Source: Flavobacterium sp. 9
Lineage (GTDB): Bacteria > Bacteroidota > Bacteroidia > Flavobacteriales > Flavobacteriaceae
Direction: 5' to 3'
DNA length: 64,000 nt
Assembly (NCBI RefSeq): GCF_002754195.1
Contig: NZ_PEEU01000001.1
Coordinates: 5,394,001 to 5,458,000, forward strand
The position numbers and the translations under genes are program-made. Positions 18,303 through 27,496 of this stretch are shown piece by piece (the first letter of the stretch is position 1; each line of letters opens with the position of its first letter). The notes beneath the pieces were generated by a model. It was not told the DNA's origin, ran no database searches, and worked only from the letters and a program-made list of their open reading frames with translations.

Positions 18303-19946
18303 TTGAAAAAATATTTTCTATTTCTGTTAATCGTTCTTGTCAATCTGCCTGTTTATTCATTGGATAGTACAGATGCTATTTTAGCACAGTTAAACAATGC
18401 TTTAAAAAATAAGGAACGTTATGTTCAGTTAAAAGAAGAGCGTATTTTGAACTTCAAGAAAATCAAATCTGATAATTTAACTAAGGAACAAGAGTACAAT
18501 TACAATAAGACATTATATACAGAATATTTAAAATTCAATTCAGATTCGGCGATTCATTACGTCAAGAAAAATCTGAAACTTGCCAATGAACTTCAAAATA
18601 AAGAACTGGAAGATTTGGCAAATCTTGAATTAGCAACACTTTATTCTTCGTCAGGAAAATATCGGGAATCAGAAGCTATTCTGAAAGCGATCAATAAAAA
18701 CCAATTATCAAAAAAGGTACTTCCGGAGTATTACGAATCGTATCGGGAGTTTTATGAGCATTATGTAGCCAATAGTTACGACAAAAAGTATATCACTCAA
18801 ATTGCGATGTACCGCGATTCTTTATTGACAGTTTTAAATCCTCAGACGCTTAAGTATAAAATCAATCTGATTCAGCGTCATATTCATCATATGCAATTTG
18901 GCATTGCGCAGAAAAAATTGATGCGTTTATTAGAAACCGCAAATCAGGACGATACACAATATGCAATGATTGGATATCTTTTGGGAAGTATTTATGAATC
19001 TACACATCAATTAGAATTAAGAAAAAAATACTATGCACTTTCGGCACTTTCAGATATTAAACATGCCATAAAAGACAATGCATCTTTGCAGGAATTGGCG
19101 CTCGTTTTTTATGAAATTGGCGATGTAGATATGGCTTACAAACTAACACAATCGGCTATTGCGGATGCTTTGTTTTGTAATGTACAGTTTCGAACGCTGC
19201 AAATGTCTGAAGTTTATTCGATTATCAATACCGCTTATTTAGAAAGAGAAGCCAAAAGAAAAATGCAATTGCAAATGTATCTTTTGTGCATTAGTATTTT
19301 AACGGCATTTTTGATTGTGGCGATTATTTATGTTTACAAACAAATGAAAAAAGTATCCCGAATTCGTGGAGAGCTTTTTATTACAAGTCAAAAATTAGCC
19401 GAATTAAATCAGGATATTACCCAGACTAATAATCAGTTGCAGGAGCGTAATGCACAATTATCAGAATCTAATCATATTAAAGAAGAATATATAGCGCATT
19501 TCTTTAATTTGTGTTCGACTTATATCAATAAACTGGAAAATTACCGCATCATTTTAAACAAGAAAGCTACGGCAAAACAATTTGATGAGATTTATAAAAT
19601 TTTAAAATCAACAACTTTAGTTGATAATGAATTGGAGGAATTGTACAAGAATTTTGATATTATCTTCCTGAATTTGTATCCAACTTTTGTAAAAGATTTC
19701 AATGCTTTACTAATTAGTGAAGAACAAATTGTTTTAAAACAAGGAGAATTGCTAAATACAGAGCTTCGTATTTTTGCTTTAATCCGACTTGGAATTACAG
19801 ACAGTGTCAAAATCGCAGCATTTTTAAGATACTCTTTAAGCACAATTTACAATTATCGCACAAGAGCAAGAAATAAAGCGGCAGTTTCAAGAAATGATTT
19901 CGAGGAAATGGTCATGAAAATTGGCTTAATTACCTTAAAAATCTAA
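18303..19946 (+). CDS. DUF6377 membrane-bound transcriptional regulator
   Basis: A 547-residue protein with signal/anchor peptide (about 1-20), a periplasmic TPR-like helical region (about 30-310), one membrane helix (about 323-344, LCISILTAFLIVAIIYVY), a coiled coil, and a C-terminal domain with a helix-turn-helix-like end (DSVKIAAFLRYSLSTIYNYRTRARNKA). DUF6377 proteins occur next to carbohydrate-utilisation loci in Bacteroidota and are thought to regulate them. Here the gene is followed by a GH3 glycosidase, the likely target. The start is TTG, 26 bp after a TATATTTG box. There is no SusC/SusD pair in this window. Confidence 0.85.
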   Translation: MKKYFLFLLIVLVNLPVYSLDSTDAILAQLNNALKNKERYVQLKEERILNFKKIKSDNLTKEQEYNYNKTLYTEYLKFNSDSAIHYVKKNLKLANELQNKELEDLANLELATLYSSSGKYRESEAILKAINKNQLSKKVLPEYYESYREFYEHYVANSYDKKYITQIAMYRDSLLTVLNPQTLKYKINLIQRHIHHMQFGIAQKKLMRLLETANQDDTQYAMIGYLLGSIYESTHQLELRKKYYALSALSDIKHAIKDNASLQELALVFYEIGDVDMAYKLTQSAIADALFCNVQFRTLQMSEVYSIINTAYLEREAKRKMQLQMYLLCISILTAFLIVAIIYVYKQMKKVSRIRGELFITSQKLAELNQDITQTNNQLQERNAQLSESNHIKEEYIAHFFNLCSTYINKLENYRIILNKKATAKQFDEIYKILKSTTLVDNELEELYKNFDIIFLNLYPTFVKDFNALLISEEQIVLKQGELLNTELRIFALIRLGITDSVKIAAFLRYSLSTIYNYRTRARNKAAVSRNDFEEMVMKIGLITLKI

Positions 19947-19962
19947 TTGTTTTTTTTAAAAC

Positions 19963-20042
19963 CACTACTTTTTTCGCCTATTATTTTTTGTTAAATAATT
20001 GATAGTTAATGTTTTGTATTTTTATTTCACTACTTTTTTTCG
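19963..20042 (+). promoter_or_regulatory. Duplicated CACTACTTTTTTTCG motif upstream of GH3
   Basis: CACTAC-T6-CG at 19963-19976 and CACTAC-T7-CG at 20028-20042, 65 bp apart start to start, in the gap between the regulator and the glycosidase. A TAGCTTTA sequence at 20073-20080 could be the -7 box. The pair are candidate regulator sites; this is inference. Confidence 0.5.
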
Positions 20043-20150
20043 TTTAAAAATTCAACACGAACTATAACGTTTTAGCTTTACAATATTATTAAAGGTGTTT
20101 TCGAGAACAGCAACCTTTAATTATATAAATGCTTTAATAAATTAATAGTT

Positions 20151-22367
20151 ATGTTTAAAAACGTTAAAACAATTGTTGTTTTACTTTTGCTAGGCTCTTT
20201 CTGTGTAAATGCACAGAATAAAGTTCCGGTTTATCTAGATGATAAAAAGTCAATTAATGAACGTGTAGAAGATGCGCTTTCTAAAATGACAACCGATGAA
20301 AAAATCGCCATGATTCATGCGCAATCAAAATTTAGTTCACCTGGTGTACCGCGTTTGGGAATTCCTGAAAACTGGATGACTGATGGTCCACACGGAATTC
20401 GTACTGAAGTTAAATGGGACGAATGGGATCAGGCTGGTTGGACAAATGATTCTTGTATTGCATTTCCGGCTTTAACGGCGCTTTCTGCAACATGGAATAA
20501 AGAATTGTCTTCTTTATATGGAAAATCAATTGGAGAAGAAGCAAGATATCGTAATAAAAATGTATTGTTAGGACCTGGAGTTAATATCTACAGAAGCCCA
20601 TTAAACGGTCGTAACTTCGAATATATGGGAGAGGATCCTTTCCTAACTTCAAAAATGGTAGTTCCTTATATTAAAGGAGTACAATCAAATGGAGTTGCAG
20701 CTTGTGTAAAACATTTCGCTTTAAACAATCAGGAAACTGGTCGTAATTCTGTAAACGTAATTGTTGATGATCGTGCTTTGTACGAGATTTATTTGCCTGC
20801 TTTTAAAGCTGCTGTCCAGGAAGGTGATGCTTGGGCAATTATGGGAGCATACAACAGATATAAAGGACAACATTGTTGCCATAATGAGTATTTATTGAAT
20901 GATATTCTTCGCGGAGAATTGGGCTTCAAAGGTGTTGTAGTTTCTGATTGGGGAGGAGTTCATGATACAAAACAAGCGATTCACAATGGTTTGGATATGG
21001 AATTTGGTTCTTGGACAAACGGACTTTCTTGGGGAACAAGCAATGCTTATGACAACTATTATTTAGCAAAACCATATTCGACTATGATTGCTAAAGGTGA
21101 AATTGGAACTAAAGAATTAGACGAAAAAGTACGTCGTATTTTACGTTTATCTTTCTTGACTACAATGGATAGAAACAGACCTTTTGGATCTTTTGGAACT
21201 GCAGAACACGCTCAGGCAGGTTTAAAAATTGCTGAAGAAGGAATTGTATTGCTTCAAAACAAAAACAATATTTTGCCAATTGATCTTTCTAAAACTAAGA
21301 AAATTGCAGTTATTGGAGAGAATGCTATTAAAATGATGACAGTTGGTGGAGGAAGTTCTTCGCTTAAAGCAAGATACGAAATTACTCCGCTTGAAGGTTT
21401 AAAGAAAAGAATTGGAAACCAAGCTGAAATCGTTTACGCTCGTGGTTATGTTGGAGATCCAACAAGTAACTATAATGGAGTTGTGGCAAAAGTAAGTTTA
21501 GAAGACAAACGTTCTCCTACTGAATTGACTGCTGAGGCTTTAAAAGTAGCTAAAGATGCTGATATTGTTCTTTTTATTGGAGGAACAAATAAAAGCGACA
21601 AACAAGATGCTGAAGGATTTGATCGTGCGCAATTAGGACTTTCATACGGTCAGGATCAGTTGATTAACGAATTGACTAAAGTAAATAAAAATATAGTTTT
21701 TGTAAATATCTCAGGAAATGCTGTGGCGATGCCGTGGGTTAAGGAAGTTCCGGGAATTGTACAAGGTTGGTTTTTAGGTACAGAAGCAGGAACTGCTTTG
21801 GCTGCTGTTTTGGTTGGAGATGTTAACCCTTCCGGGAAATTATCATTTACTTTTCCTGTAAAATTATCGGATAACGGAGCACATGCATTAGGAGATTTTC
21901 CTGGTGGAGATGATGTAACTTACAAAGAAAGCATTTTTGTAGGATACCGTTGGGCTGACAAACAAAAAGCAAAACCATTATTCTCTTTTGGACACGGTTT
22001 AAGCTACACTACTTTTGAATACGGAAAAGTAACAGCAGATAAAAAACAAATGTCGGCGGGAGATCAAATTACATTCTCTGTTAAAGTTAAAAACACTGGA
22101 AAACGTGAAGGTTCTGAGGTTGCTCAGCTTTATATTAGTGATTTGAAATCATCATTGCCACGTCCGATAAAAGAATTAAAAGGTTTTGAGAAAATTTCGC
22201 TTAAAGCGGGAGAAGAAAAAACAATAACTTTTACAATTGACAAAACTGCTTTAAGCTTTTTTGATGATAAAAAACACGACTGGGTTGCTGAACCTGGAGA
22301 CTTTGAAGCAATTATTGGTGCATCGTCTACAGACATAAAATCTAAAGTGGGCTTCTCACTTAAATAG
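20151..22367 (+). CDS. Glycoside hydrolase family 3 beta-glucosidase (BglX-like)
   Basis: A 738-residue secreted or periplasmic exo-glycosidase removing terminal beta-glucosyl (possibly beta-xylosyl) residues. Signal peptide about 1-22 (VLLLLGSFCVNAQ). GH3 N domain with catalytic nucleophile Asp266 in VVVSDWGG, KHFALNNQETGRN substrate loop; GH3 C domain from about 360 (GIVLLQNKNNILP); fibronectin type III-like domain from about 650 (GSEVAQLYISDLKSSLPRPIKELKGFEKI). It follows a DUF6377 regulator and precedes a DUF1349 protein and an acyltransferase, so it is probably part of a small glycan-use locus. Confidence 0.93.
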   Translation: MFKNVKTIVVLLLLGSFCVNAQNKVPVYLDDKKSINERVEDALSKMTTDEKIAMIHAQSKFSSPGVPRLGIPENWMTDGPHGIRTEVKWDEWDQAGWTNDSCIAFPALTALSATWNKELSSLYGKSIGEEARYRNKNVLLGPGVNIYRSPLNGRNFEYMGEDPFLTSKMVVPYIKGVQSNGVAACVKHFALNNQETGRNSVNVIVDDRALYEIYLPAFKAAVQEGDAWAIMGAYNRYKGQHCCHNEYLLNDILRGELGFKGVVVSDWGGVHDTKQAIHNGLDMEFGSWTNGLSWGTSNAYDNYYLAKPYSTMIAKGEIGTKELDEKVRRILRLSFLTTMDRNRPFGSFGTAEHAQAGLKIAEEGIVLLQNKNNILPIDLSKTKKIAVIGENAIKMMTVGGGSSSLKARYEITPLEGLKKRIGNQAEIVYARGYVGDPTSNYNGVVAKVSLEDKRSPTELTAEALKVAKDADIVLFIGGTNKSDKQDAEGFDRAQLGLSYGQDQLINELTKVNKNIVFVNISGNAVAMPWVKEVPGIVQGWFLGTEAGTALAAVLVGDVNPSGKLSFTFPVKLSDNGAHALGDFPGGDDVTYKESIFVGYRWADKQKAKPLFSFGHGLSYTTFEYGKVTADKKQMSAGDQITFSVKVKNTGKREGSEVAQLYISDLKSSLPRPIKELKGFEKISLKAGEEKTITFTIDKTALSFFDDKKHDWVAEPGDFEAIIGASSTDIKSKVGFSLK

Positions 22368-22396
22368 TTTTTATTATTTCTAAATTGGTTGGTTGT

Positions 22397-22433
22397 AAAG
22401 CTGCAATTGTAAAAAGTTGCAGCTTTGCTTTTT
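22397..22433 (+). terminator. Terminator of the GH3 gene
   Basis: Ten-bp perfect stem AAAGCTGCAA/TTGCAGCTTT (22397-22406 with 22417-22426) and a T-rich tail. Confidence 0.88.
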
Positions 22434-22510
22434 TAGAAAATAGTTAGATGTAAAATGTTTATTGTTAGAAATTTTTCATCTTAATAAATTAAAATCTTAT
22501 AAAATCTAAT

Positions 22511-23158
22511 ATGAAAAAAATTATACTAAGTGCTTTGGTTTTGTTTTTAGCGCAAAACCTTTCGGCGCAGACTTTAAATAAAATGCAATGGTTTAATGAA
22601 CCTGAAAAATGGGAAATTAAGAACAATGCTTTGATTATGAATGTTACTGCAAATAGTGATTATTGGCGTATTTCGCATTACGGATTCACGGTTGACGATG
22701 CACCATTTTACTACGCAACTTATGGTGGAGAATTTGAAGCCAAAGTAAAATTAACGGGTAATTATATCGCTCGTTTTGACCAAATGGGATTAATGCTTCG
22801 TATTGACGAGAAAAACTACATTAAAACCGGAGTTGAATTTGTAGACGGAAAATTTAATATAAGCACTGTTGTAACGCACGATAAAAGCGATTGGAGTGTT
22901 ACAACATTAGAAAAAGCACCACCTTTTGTATGGATAAAAGTCGTAAGAAGATTAGATGCTGTTGAAGTTTTCTTTTCGTATGATGACAAAAATTATATTC
23001 TAACCAGAAATGCGCCATTACAGGATAATACGCCGGTTATGGTTGGTTTAATGGCTGCGTCACCGGACGGAAAAGGTTTTGAAGCTAAGTTTGAGAATTT
23101 TAAAGTAACACATTTACCGGATCAACGCAGATTAGAGTGGCTTAAAAATCACCAATAA
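22511..23158 (+). CDS. DUF1349 concanavalin A-like domain protein
   Basis: A 215-residue secreted protein: signal peptide about 1-20 (LVLFLAQNLSAQ), then a beta-sandwich of the DUF1349 type (GGEFEAKVKLTGNYIARFDQMGLMLRIDEKNYIKTGVEFVDG is the family's core, here spanning about 75-120). DUF1349 proteins resemble carbohydrate-binding or lectin-like folds; no catalytic role is established. The position after the GH3 gene, on the same strand but beyond a terminator, suggests a related role in sugar handling. Confidence 0.85.
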   Translation: MKKIILSALVLFLAQNLSAQTLNKMQWFNEPEKWEIKNNALIMNVTANSDYWRISHYGFTVDDAPFYYATYGGEFEAKVKLTGNYIARFDQMGLMLRIDEKNYIKTGVEFVDGKFNISTVVTHDKSDWSVTTLEKAPPFVWIKVVRRLDAVEVFFSYDDKNYILTRNAPLQDNTPVMVGLMAASPDGKGFEAKFENFKVTHLPDQRRLEWLKNHQ

Positions 23159-23162
23159 TAAG

Positions 23163-23262
23163 TATTGATTGTTAATTATCAATTATTAATTATAAATTGT
23201 AGCGTAAAAACCACAAGAATTCTAATTAACAATTAATCATTTATAATTAACAATTAGAAAAA
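23163..23262. repeat. AT-only inverted repeat
   Basis: GATTGTTAATTATCAATTAT near 23167 and its approximate reverse complement (ATTTATAATTAACAATTAG, to 23257) flank a short GTAGCGTAAAAACCACAAG centre. It lies between the DUF1349 and acyltransferase genes. Confidence 0.65.
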
Positions 23263-23292
23263 CTAACCATTTAACCAAAAAAAAATATTTTT

Positions 23293-24447
23293 ATGAGTTC
23301 AATTTCAATGGACATTAAACCAAAAAAACATTATGAAATTCTGGACGGTTTACGTGGAGTAGCTGCTCTTTTAGTCGTTATTTTCCACATTTTTGAGACT
23401 TTTAATGAAGGAAGCCGTTTCAAACAAATTATGAATCACGGTTATCTTGCCGTTGATTTCTTTTTTCTGTTATCAGGATTTGTTGTCGCTTATGCGTATG
23501 ACGATCGTTGGGGAAAAATGGGGCAGTGGGAGTTTTATAAACGACGTTTAATTCGTTTACAGCCCATGGTAATTATGGGAATGATCATTGGAGCAATATT
23601 TTATTATTTTCAAGCTTCAGACACTGTTTTTCCACAGATTGCAGGAATGGAAGTTTGGAAAGTAATCTTAACAATGGTAATTGGATTTACATTATTACCA
23701 ATTCCGCCTTCTTTAGAAATAAGAGGCTGGGGCGAAATGCATCCGTTAAACGGACCGGCATGGTCGCTTTTCTTTGAATATATTGCTAATATTCTATACG
23801 CATTAATTTTCCGTAAATTCTCTAATAAAGTTTTAGGATTTTTTGTTTTAATCTTCGCAGCAATGCTGATTAATTATACGGTTTTTGGACCAAAAGGAGA
23901 CGTAATTGGCGGTTGGTCATTAAACCTGGAACAAATGAATGTTGGTTTTACCCGTTTATTATATCCGTTTTTTGCCGGAGTTTTACTTTCCCGTTTAGGA
24001 AAATTAATTCACATAAAAGGCGCTTTCTGGGTTTGTAGTATTATGATTTTCGTGATATTCAGTATTCCAAGAATTGGAGACGAAAATAGTTTATGGATGA
24101 ACGGTTTATACGAATCTGTTGTTATTATTCTTTTGTTTCCATTAATTGTTGCAATTGGAGCAGGAGGAGAGATAAAGAATCCGCTTTCGCTAAAAATATG
24201 CAAAGCTTTAGGAGACATCTCATATCCAATTTACATTATACATTATCCACTAATTTATTGGTATACAGCTTGGGTATTCGAAAATAAAATCCCTCTAAAA
24301 GACGGTTACGTAATAGGAATCGGAGTTTTGGTTTCTAGTATTGTAATTGCTTATTTATGTTTGAAATTCTACGATGAACCTGTACGCAACTGGCTTCAAA
24401 ATAAATTTCAAAAAAGGAAATCAGTTGTTACTAAAACTGCTGAATAA
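23293..24447 (+). CDS. Acyltransferase family 3 (OafA/YrhL-like) membrane protein
   Basis: A 384-residue multi-pass protein. The N-terminus YEILDGLRGVAALLVVIFHI carries the family's R-G-x-A-A-L-x-V-x-x-x-H motif with the conserved His; GYLAVDFFFLLSGFV and FYKRRLIRLQP follow, as in OafA-type O-acyltransferases that acetylate surface sugars or small glycosides. About ten membrane helices end near residue 360, with a basic C-terminal tail. In this context it may modify a glycan or exported sugar, but the acceptor cannot be inferred. Confidence 0.9.
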   Translation: MSSISMDIKPKKHYEILDGLRGVAALLVVIFHIFETFNEGSRFKQIMNHGYLAVDFFFLLSGFVVAYAYDDRWGKMGQWEFYKRRLIRLQPMVIMGMIIGAIFYYFQASDTVFPQIAGMEVWKVILTMVIGFTLLPIPPSLEIRGWGEMHPLNGPAWSLFFEYIANILYALIFRKFSNKVLGFFVLIFAAMLINYTVFGPKGDVIGGWSLNLEQMNVGFTRLLYPFFAGVLLSRLGKLIHIKGAFWVCSIMIFVIFSIPRIGDENSLWMNGLYESVVIILLFPLIVAIGAGGEIKNPLSLKICKALGDISYPIYIIHYPLIYWYTAWVFENKIPLKDGYVIGIGVLVSSIVIAYLCLKFYDEPVRNWLQNKFQKRKSVVTKTAE

Positions 24448-24486
24448 CGAATTGAATTTCTAAATTTTGTTAGTTATAGATATTCA

Positions 24487-24814
24487 AAAAAGGGATGAAA
24501 CTTTTAAAGTTTTGTCCCTTTTCTATTTATTCCAATCTTAACGTAGAGATGCACAGCAGTGCATCTTTTGGTTTAACCCAAAGATTATAAAGATTACAAT
24601 GATTTTTTAACCCATGTTTGTGTATATCCATTGAGTAGACGCACTGCTGTGCGCCTCTACGGAGAAAAAATGACAATAGAATGGGAATGACACAAAGACA
24701 AAAAAGGGTGGAACTTTTAAAGTTTCACCCTTTTTTATATTTAGCCCAATTAGAAAAAATTTTGTCCCTTTGTCCCGAAGCTTCGGGATTGCAACTTTGA
24801 ACCTTTAAAAAAAC
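24487..24814. repeat. Gap with two terminator hairpins and an inverted GCACAGCAGTGC module
   Basis: A hairpin at 24487-24522 (AAAAGGGA/TCCCTTTT) fits a terminator for the acyltransferase and a similar one at 24701-24736 (AAAAAGGGTG/CACCCTTTTT) could serve either strand. Between them an inverted pair, 24543-24562 and 24641-24660 (18 of 20 complementary), carries GTAGAGATGCACAGCAGTGC. A CCCGAAGCTTCGGG palindrome lies near 24775. No gene is seen. Confidence 0.75.
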
Positions 24815-25921
24815 TTATTCTAAAATCAATTGTCCTAAAGCTTCTTTGCTAAAACCTTTTAATTCTTCTGTTTTACCAGCTTCAATTTTTGCAACCCAAT
24901 TAGGATCAGATAAAAGAGGTCTTCCAACGGCAACTAAATCAAAGTCACCTCTGTCGAAACGTCTGTTTAATTCGTCTAATGAAGTTGGTTCAGAACTTTC
25001 TCCGGCAAATGCACCAAAGAAATCACTTGAAAGCCCAACAGAACCAACAGTAATAGTTGGAGCTCCTGTTACTTTTTTAGCCCAACCTGCAAAATTCAAG
25101 TCAGAACCTTCAAATTCAGGTTCCCAGAATCTGCGTTGTGAAGCATGTACAATATCAACTCCGGCATCAACAAGAGGCGTAAGCCAAGCTTCTAATTCCT
25201 GTGGATTTTTAGCCAATTTATAATTGTAATCAGAAGGTTTGAATTGAGAGAATCTCATGATAACAGCAAAATCGTTACCTACTTGTTTTCTCACTTCTTT
25301 TACAACTTCAATTGCAAAACGGTTACGTTCCGGAAGAGTTTTTCCACCATAAATATCAGTACGTAAATTAGTTTCTGCTCTAAAGAACTGGTCGATTAAA
25401 TAACCGTGTGCACCGTGAATTTCGATCGTGTCAAAACCTAATCTTTTAGCATCAGCAGCAGCTTTTCCAAATGCAATAATAGTGTCTTCGATATCTTTTT
25501 CAGACATTGTTATTCCATTTCTGAAATCTGGTCTGTTTAATCCTGATGGTCCTTCAAAAGGAACTGGCGGAACCCAACCTGAATGGTGATTATCCATGAT
25601 TCCCATATGCCAGATTTGTGGTCCCATTGAACCTCCGGCAGCGTGAACTTCATCTATAACTTTTTTCCATCCTTTTAGAGATTCATCTCCATAAAAGTGA
25701 GGTACATTTGCATCATTTGACGATGAAGGTCTGTCGATAACAGTTCCTTCAGATAATATTAAACCAACTTGACCTTCGGCTCTTTTTTGGTAGTAAGAAG
25801 CAACTTCGTCAGTTGGAACTCCGTTTGGAGAAAATGAGCGCGTCATTGGCGCCATTACGATTCGGTTTTTAAGATTTAACGATTTTAAGTTAAATGGCGA
25901 AAACAGGTTGTTTGTACTCAT
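24815..25921 (-). CDS. Old Yellow Enzyme family alkene reductase
   Basis: A 368-residue FMN/NADPH oxidoreductase expected to reduce activated C=C bonds such as enals, quinones, maleimides or nitro-compounds. Features seen: NLKNRIVMAPMTRSFSPNGVPTDEVASYYQKRA start, HGAHGYLIDQFF with the His-x-x-His pair that anchors substrate carbonyls, ETNLRTDIYGG and the C-terminal FDLVAVGRPLLSDPNW FMN-phosphate region. It begins 6 bp after the stop of an ArsR-type regulator and is clearly co-transcribed with it, suggesting inducible detoxification of electrophiles. Confidence 0.92.
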   Translation of the reverse strand: MSTNNLFSPFNLKSLNLKNRIVMAPMTRSFSPNGVPTDEVASYYQKRAEGQVGLILSEGTVIDRPSSSNDANVPHFYGDESLKGWKKVIDEVHAAGGSMGPQIWHMGIMDNHHSGWVPPVPFEGPSGLNRPDFRNGITMSEKDIEDTIIAFGKAAADAKRLGFDTIEIHGAHGYLIDQFFRAETNLRTDIYGGKTLPERNRFAIEVVKEVRKQVGNDFAVIMRFSQFKPSDYNYKLAKNPQELEAWLTPLVDAGVDIVHASQRRFWEPEFEGSDLNFAGWAKKVTGAPTITVGSVGLSSDFFGAFAGESSEPTSLDELNRRFDRGDFDLVAVGRPLLSDPNWVAKIEAGKTEELKGFSKEALGQLILE

Positions 25922-25927
25922 AGTAAT

Positions 25928-26230
25928 TTACAAATTAGATTGGATTAATTTACTGAGTGCTTCAAAGGCACCTTCGTTACGTTTATAATAGGTCCATTGT
26001 CCAACGCGTTTAGATTCTATAAATCCGGCACGTTGCAAAATAGACAAGTATTCAGAAACTGTTGATTGCGTCAGACCGGCTTTGGCTTGAATTTGACCCA
26101 CACATACTCCGTGTTCAAATCCGGCATGCTGAAGTTGATCCGGAAAGTTTATTTCGGGTTCTTTTAACCATTCCAGCATTTGCAATCTGGACTTATTAGA
26201 TAATGCTTTAAAGATTTCTATATTTTCCAT
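25928..26230 (-). CDS. ArsR-family transcriptional regulator
   Basis: A 100-residue winged-helix repressor. The HTH is QIQAKAGLTQSTVSEYLSILQRAGFIESKRVGQW at about residues 50-82. A single Cys in EHGVCVGQI, just before the recognition region, could be a thiol sensor; the metal-binding Cys pair of classical ArsR is absent. It lies directly upstream of an OYE reductase, the likely regulated gene; sensing of electrophiles is inference. A complete TTG-N19-TATCTTTG promoter ends only 4 bp before the start codon, so the mRNA may be leaderless. Confidence 0.88.
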   Translation of the reverse strand: MENIEIFKALSNKSRLQMLEWLKEPEINFPDQLQHAGFEHGVCVGQIQAKAGLTQSTVSEYLSILQRAGFIESKRVGQWTYYKRNEGAFEALSKLIQSNL

Positions 26231-26234
26231 GGCG

Positions 26235-26264
26235 CAAAGATATCGACTTTTCCCGATATACCAA
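26235..26264 (-). promoter_or_regulatory. Promoter of the ArsR-OYE operon
   Basis: On the minus strand TTG (complement of 26262-26264), a 19-bp spacer and TATCTTTG (complement of 26235-26242) match the Bacteroidota vegetative promoter. The start codon follows within 5 nt. Confidence 0.65.
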
Positions 26265-26336
26265 TTAAAGAAAAAATATTTAGCAAAAATTTAAGATAGG
26301 GGAAACAAAACAGTGGAAGATTTAATAAAGAAAATA

Positions 26337-26344
26337 TATATTTG
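26337..26344 (+). promoter_or_regulatory. Putative -7 box of the tlpA-like gene
   Basis: TATATTTG at 26337-26344 places the transcription start just ahead of the long hairpin at 26358-26438. Confidence 0.5.
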
Positions 26345-26357
26345 CTTGTCTAATAAT

Positions 26358-26438
26358 CTCGCAAAGTCGCGAAGTCGCAAAGTTTTTACAGAAAGACTTA
26401 AAAAAGAATTAAACTTTGCGACTTCGCGACTTTGCGAG
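26358..26438. repeat. CGCAAAG-family palindrome in a predicted 5' leader
   Basis: Arms 26358-26385 and 26411-26438 are a perfect 28-bp inverted repeat (CTCGCAAAGTCGCGAAGTCG...) around a 25-nt loop. It lies between a TATATTTG box and the ATG at 26478, so it would be transcribed as a stable stem. No T tract follows, so it does not look like a simple terminator. Confidence 0.88.
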
Positions 26439-26477
26439 AGTTGAAACACGCCCCCAATTAAATAAACTTAATCAATT

Positions 26478-26972
26478 ATGAAAAAAACTTTACTCATTTT
26501 AGGATTCTTATTTTGTTTTATAACCAACTCAAAAGCTCAGGTTGTTGGAGTTGAAGTAGGAGATATTACGCCTGAAATTGATCTTCCGGATACAAAAGGA
26601 AATAATGTTGTACTTTCTTCTTTTAGAGGAGAATTAGTTTTGGTTGATTTTTGGGCTTCCTGGTGCGGGCCATGTACTAAAGAACATCCCGAATTAATAA
26701 AATTGTACAATGCTTATCCTGATAAATTTGCGATTTATAGTGTTTCAATGGATACTAAAAAGCCACTTTGGTTAGGTGCAATCGCAAAACAAAAACTTCC
26801 GTGGACTCAAGTAAGTGATTTAAAATATTGGAAATCTCCGGTTGTTGCTGATTACATGCTTCAATCTGTGCCATTAAACTTTTTAATTGACAAAAACGGA
26901 ATTATTATTGCCAAAAACATTCATGGAAATGCATTGAATGATTTGGTTAATAGTTTGTTATCTCCAAAATAA
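26478..26972 (+). CDS. TlpA-family thioredoxin-like protein
   Basis: A 164-residue periplasmic thiol-disulfide protein: signal peptide about 1-20 (LGFLFCFITNSKAQ), then an AhpC/TSA-Redoxin fold with VDFWASWCGPCTKEHPELIKLYN, the CxxC active site at about residues 58-61, and the cis-Pro region SVPLNFLIDKNG. It probably reduces or oxidises envelope proteins; the partner is unknown. The transcript is predicted to start with a long hairpin leader. A hypothetical gene follows 19 bp downstream. Confidence 0.9.
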   Translation: MKKTLLILGFLFCFITNSKAQVVGVEVGDITPEIDLPDTKGNNVVLSSFRGELVLVDFWASWCGPCTKEHPELIKLYNAYPDKFAIYSVSMDTKKPLWLGAIAKQKLPWTQVSDLKYWKSPVVADYMLQSVPLNFLIDKNGIIIAKNIHGNALNDLVNSLLSPK

Positions 26973-26991
26973 AAAGGAAATTAAAAGTCAA

Positions 26992-27465
26992 ATGCAATCA
27001 AAACTCAACTTATCTGAATTCCGCACAAAATTACAGGATAATACAGAGATTGGTTCTCTAAAATCAACATTAGGACAGGTTAGAGTATTTCCCGTATCTG
27101 GTGCAATTAAACCATTTTACGGACTTTTTGATGATAAAAGTTTTCACTTGACCATAAATTCAATACAATCGCCAACACCTTATATTATAAAAGGAAAATA
27201 TAAGAATATTAATAATACAGTTAAAGTAGATTACGTTATTGAACTAAACAATAAATTTCAGCTGCTTTGGACTAGATATTTTCCAATAGTTTGCATAATA
27301 GCCATAAATATATTTTTTCTCTTTTTTGCTAGAGGACTTCGGCGAGCGTCAACAATTGTCAATTTGTTTTTGCTTTTTATGGCTTTCTATTCAAGATGGA
27401 ATACAGAGCGAAAGAGACAGAAACTAGAAAAAAAATTTCTAAGAATTTTTGAAATTCGAGCATAA
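26992..27465 (+). CDS. Hypothetical membrane protein
   Basis: I do not recognise this protein. Starting at the ATG at 26992 (19 bp after tlpA, with AAAAAGGAAA upstream) it has 157 residues; an earlier ATG at 26938 would overlap tlpA and adds an unlikely N-terminus. A soluble N-terminal part (about 1-85) is followed by two membrane helices (about 90-110 and 116-130, PIVCIIAINIFFLFFA and IVNLFLLFMAF) and a basic C-terminus. It probably shares the tlpA transcript and ends at a terminator. Confidence 0.65.
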   Translation: MQSKLNLSEFRTKLQDNTEIGSLKSTLGQVRVFPVSGAIKPFYGLFDDKSFHLTINSIQSPTPYIIKGKYKNINNTVKVDYVIELNNKFQLLWTRYFPIVCIIAINIFFLFFARGLRRASTIVNLFLLFMAFYSRWNTERKRQKLEKKFLRIFEIRA

Positions 27466-27496
27466 AAAAGTCCGATTTGTTTAGATCGGACTTTTT
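27465..27496. terminator. Bidirectional terminator
   Basis: Twelve-bp perfect stem AAAAAGTCCGAT/ATCGGACTTTTT (27465-27476 with 27485-27496) between two convergent genes whose stop codons touch it. Confidence 0.88.
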
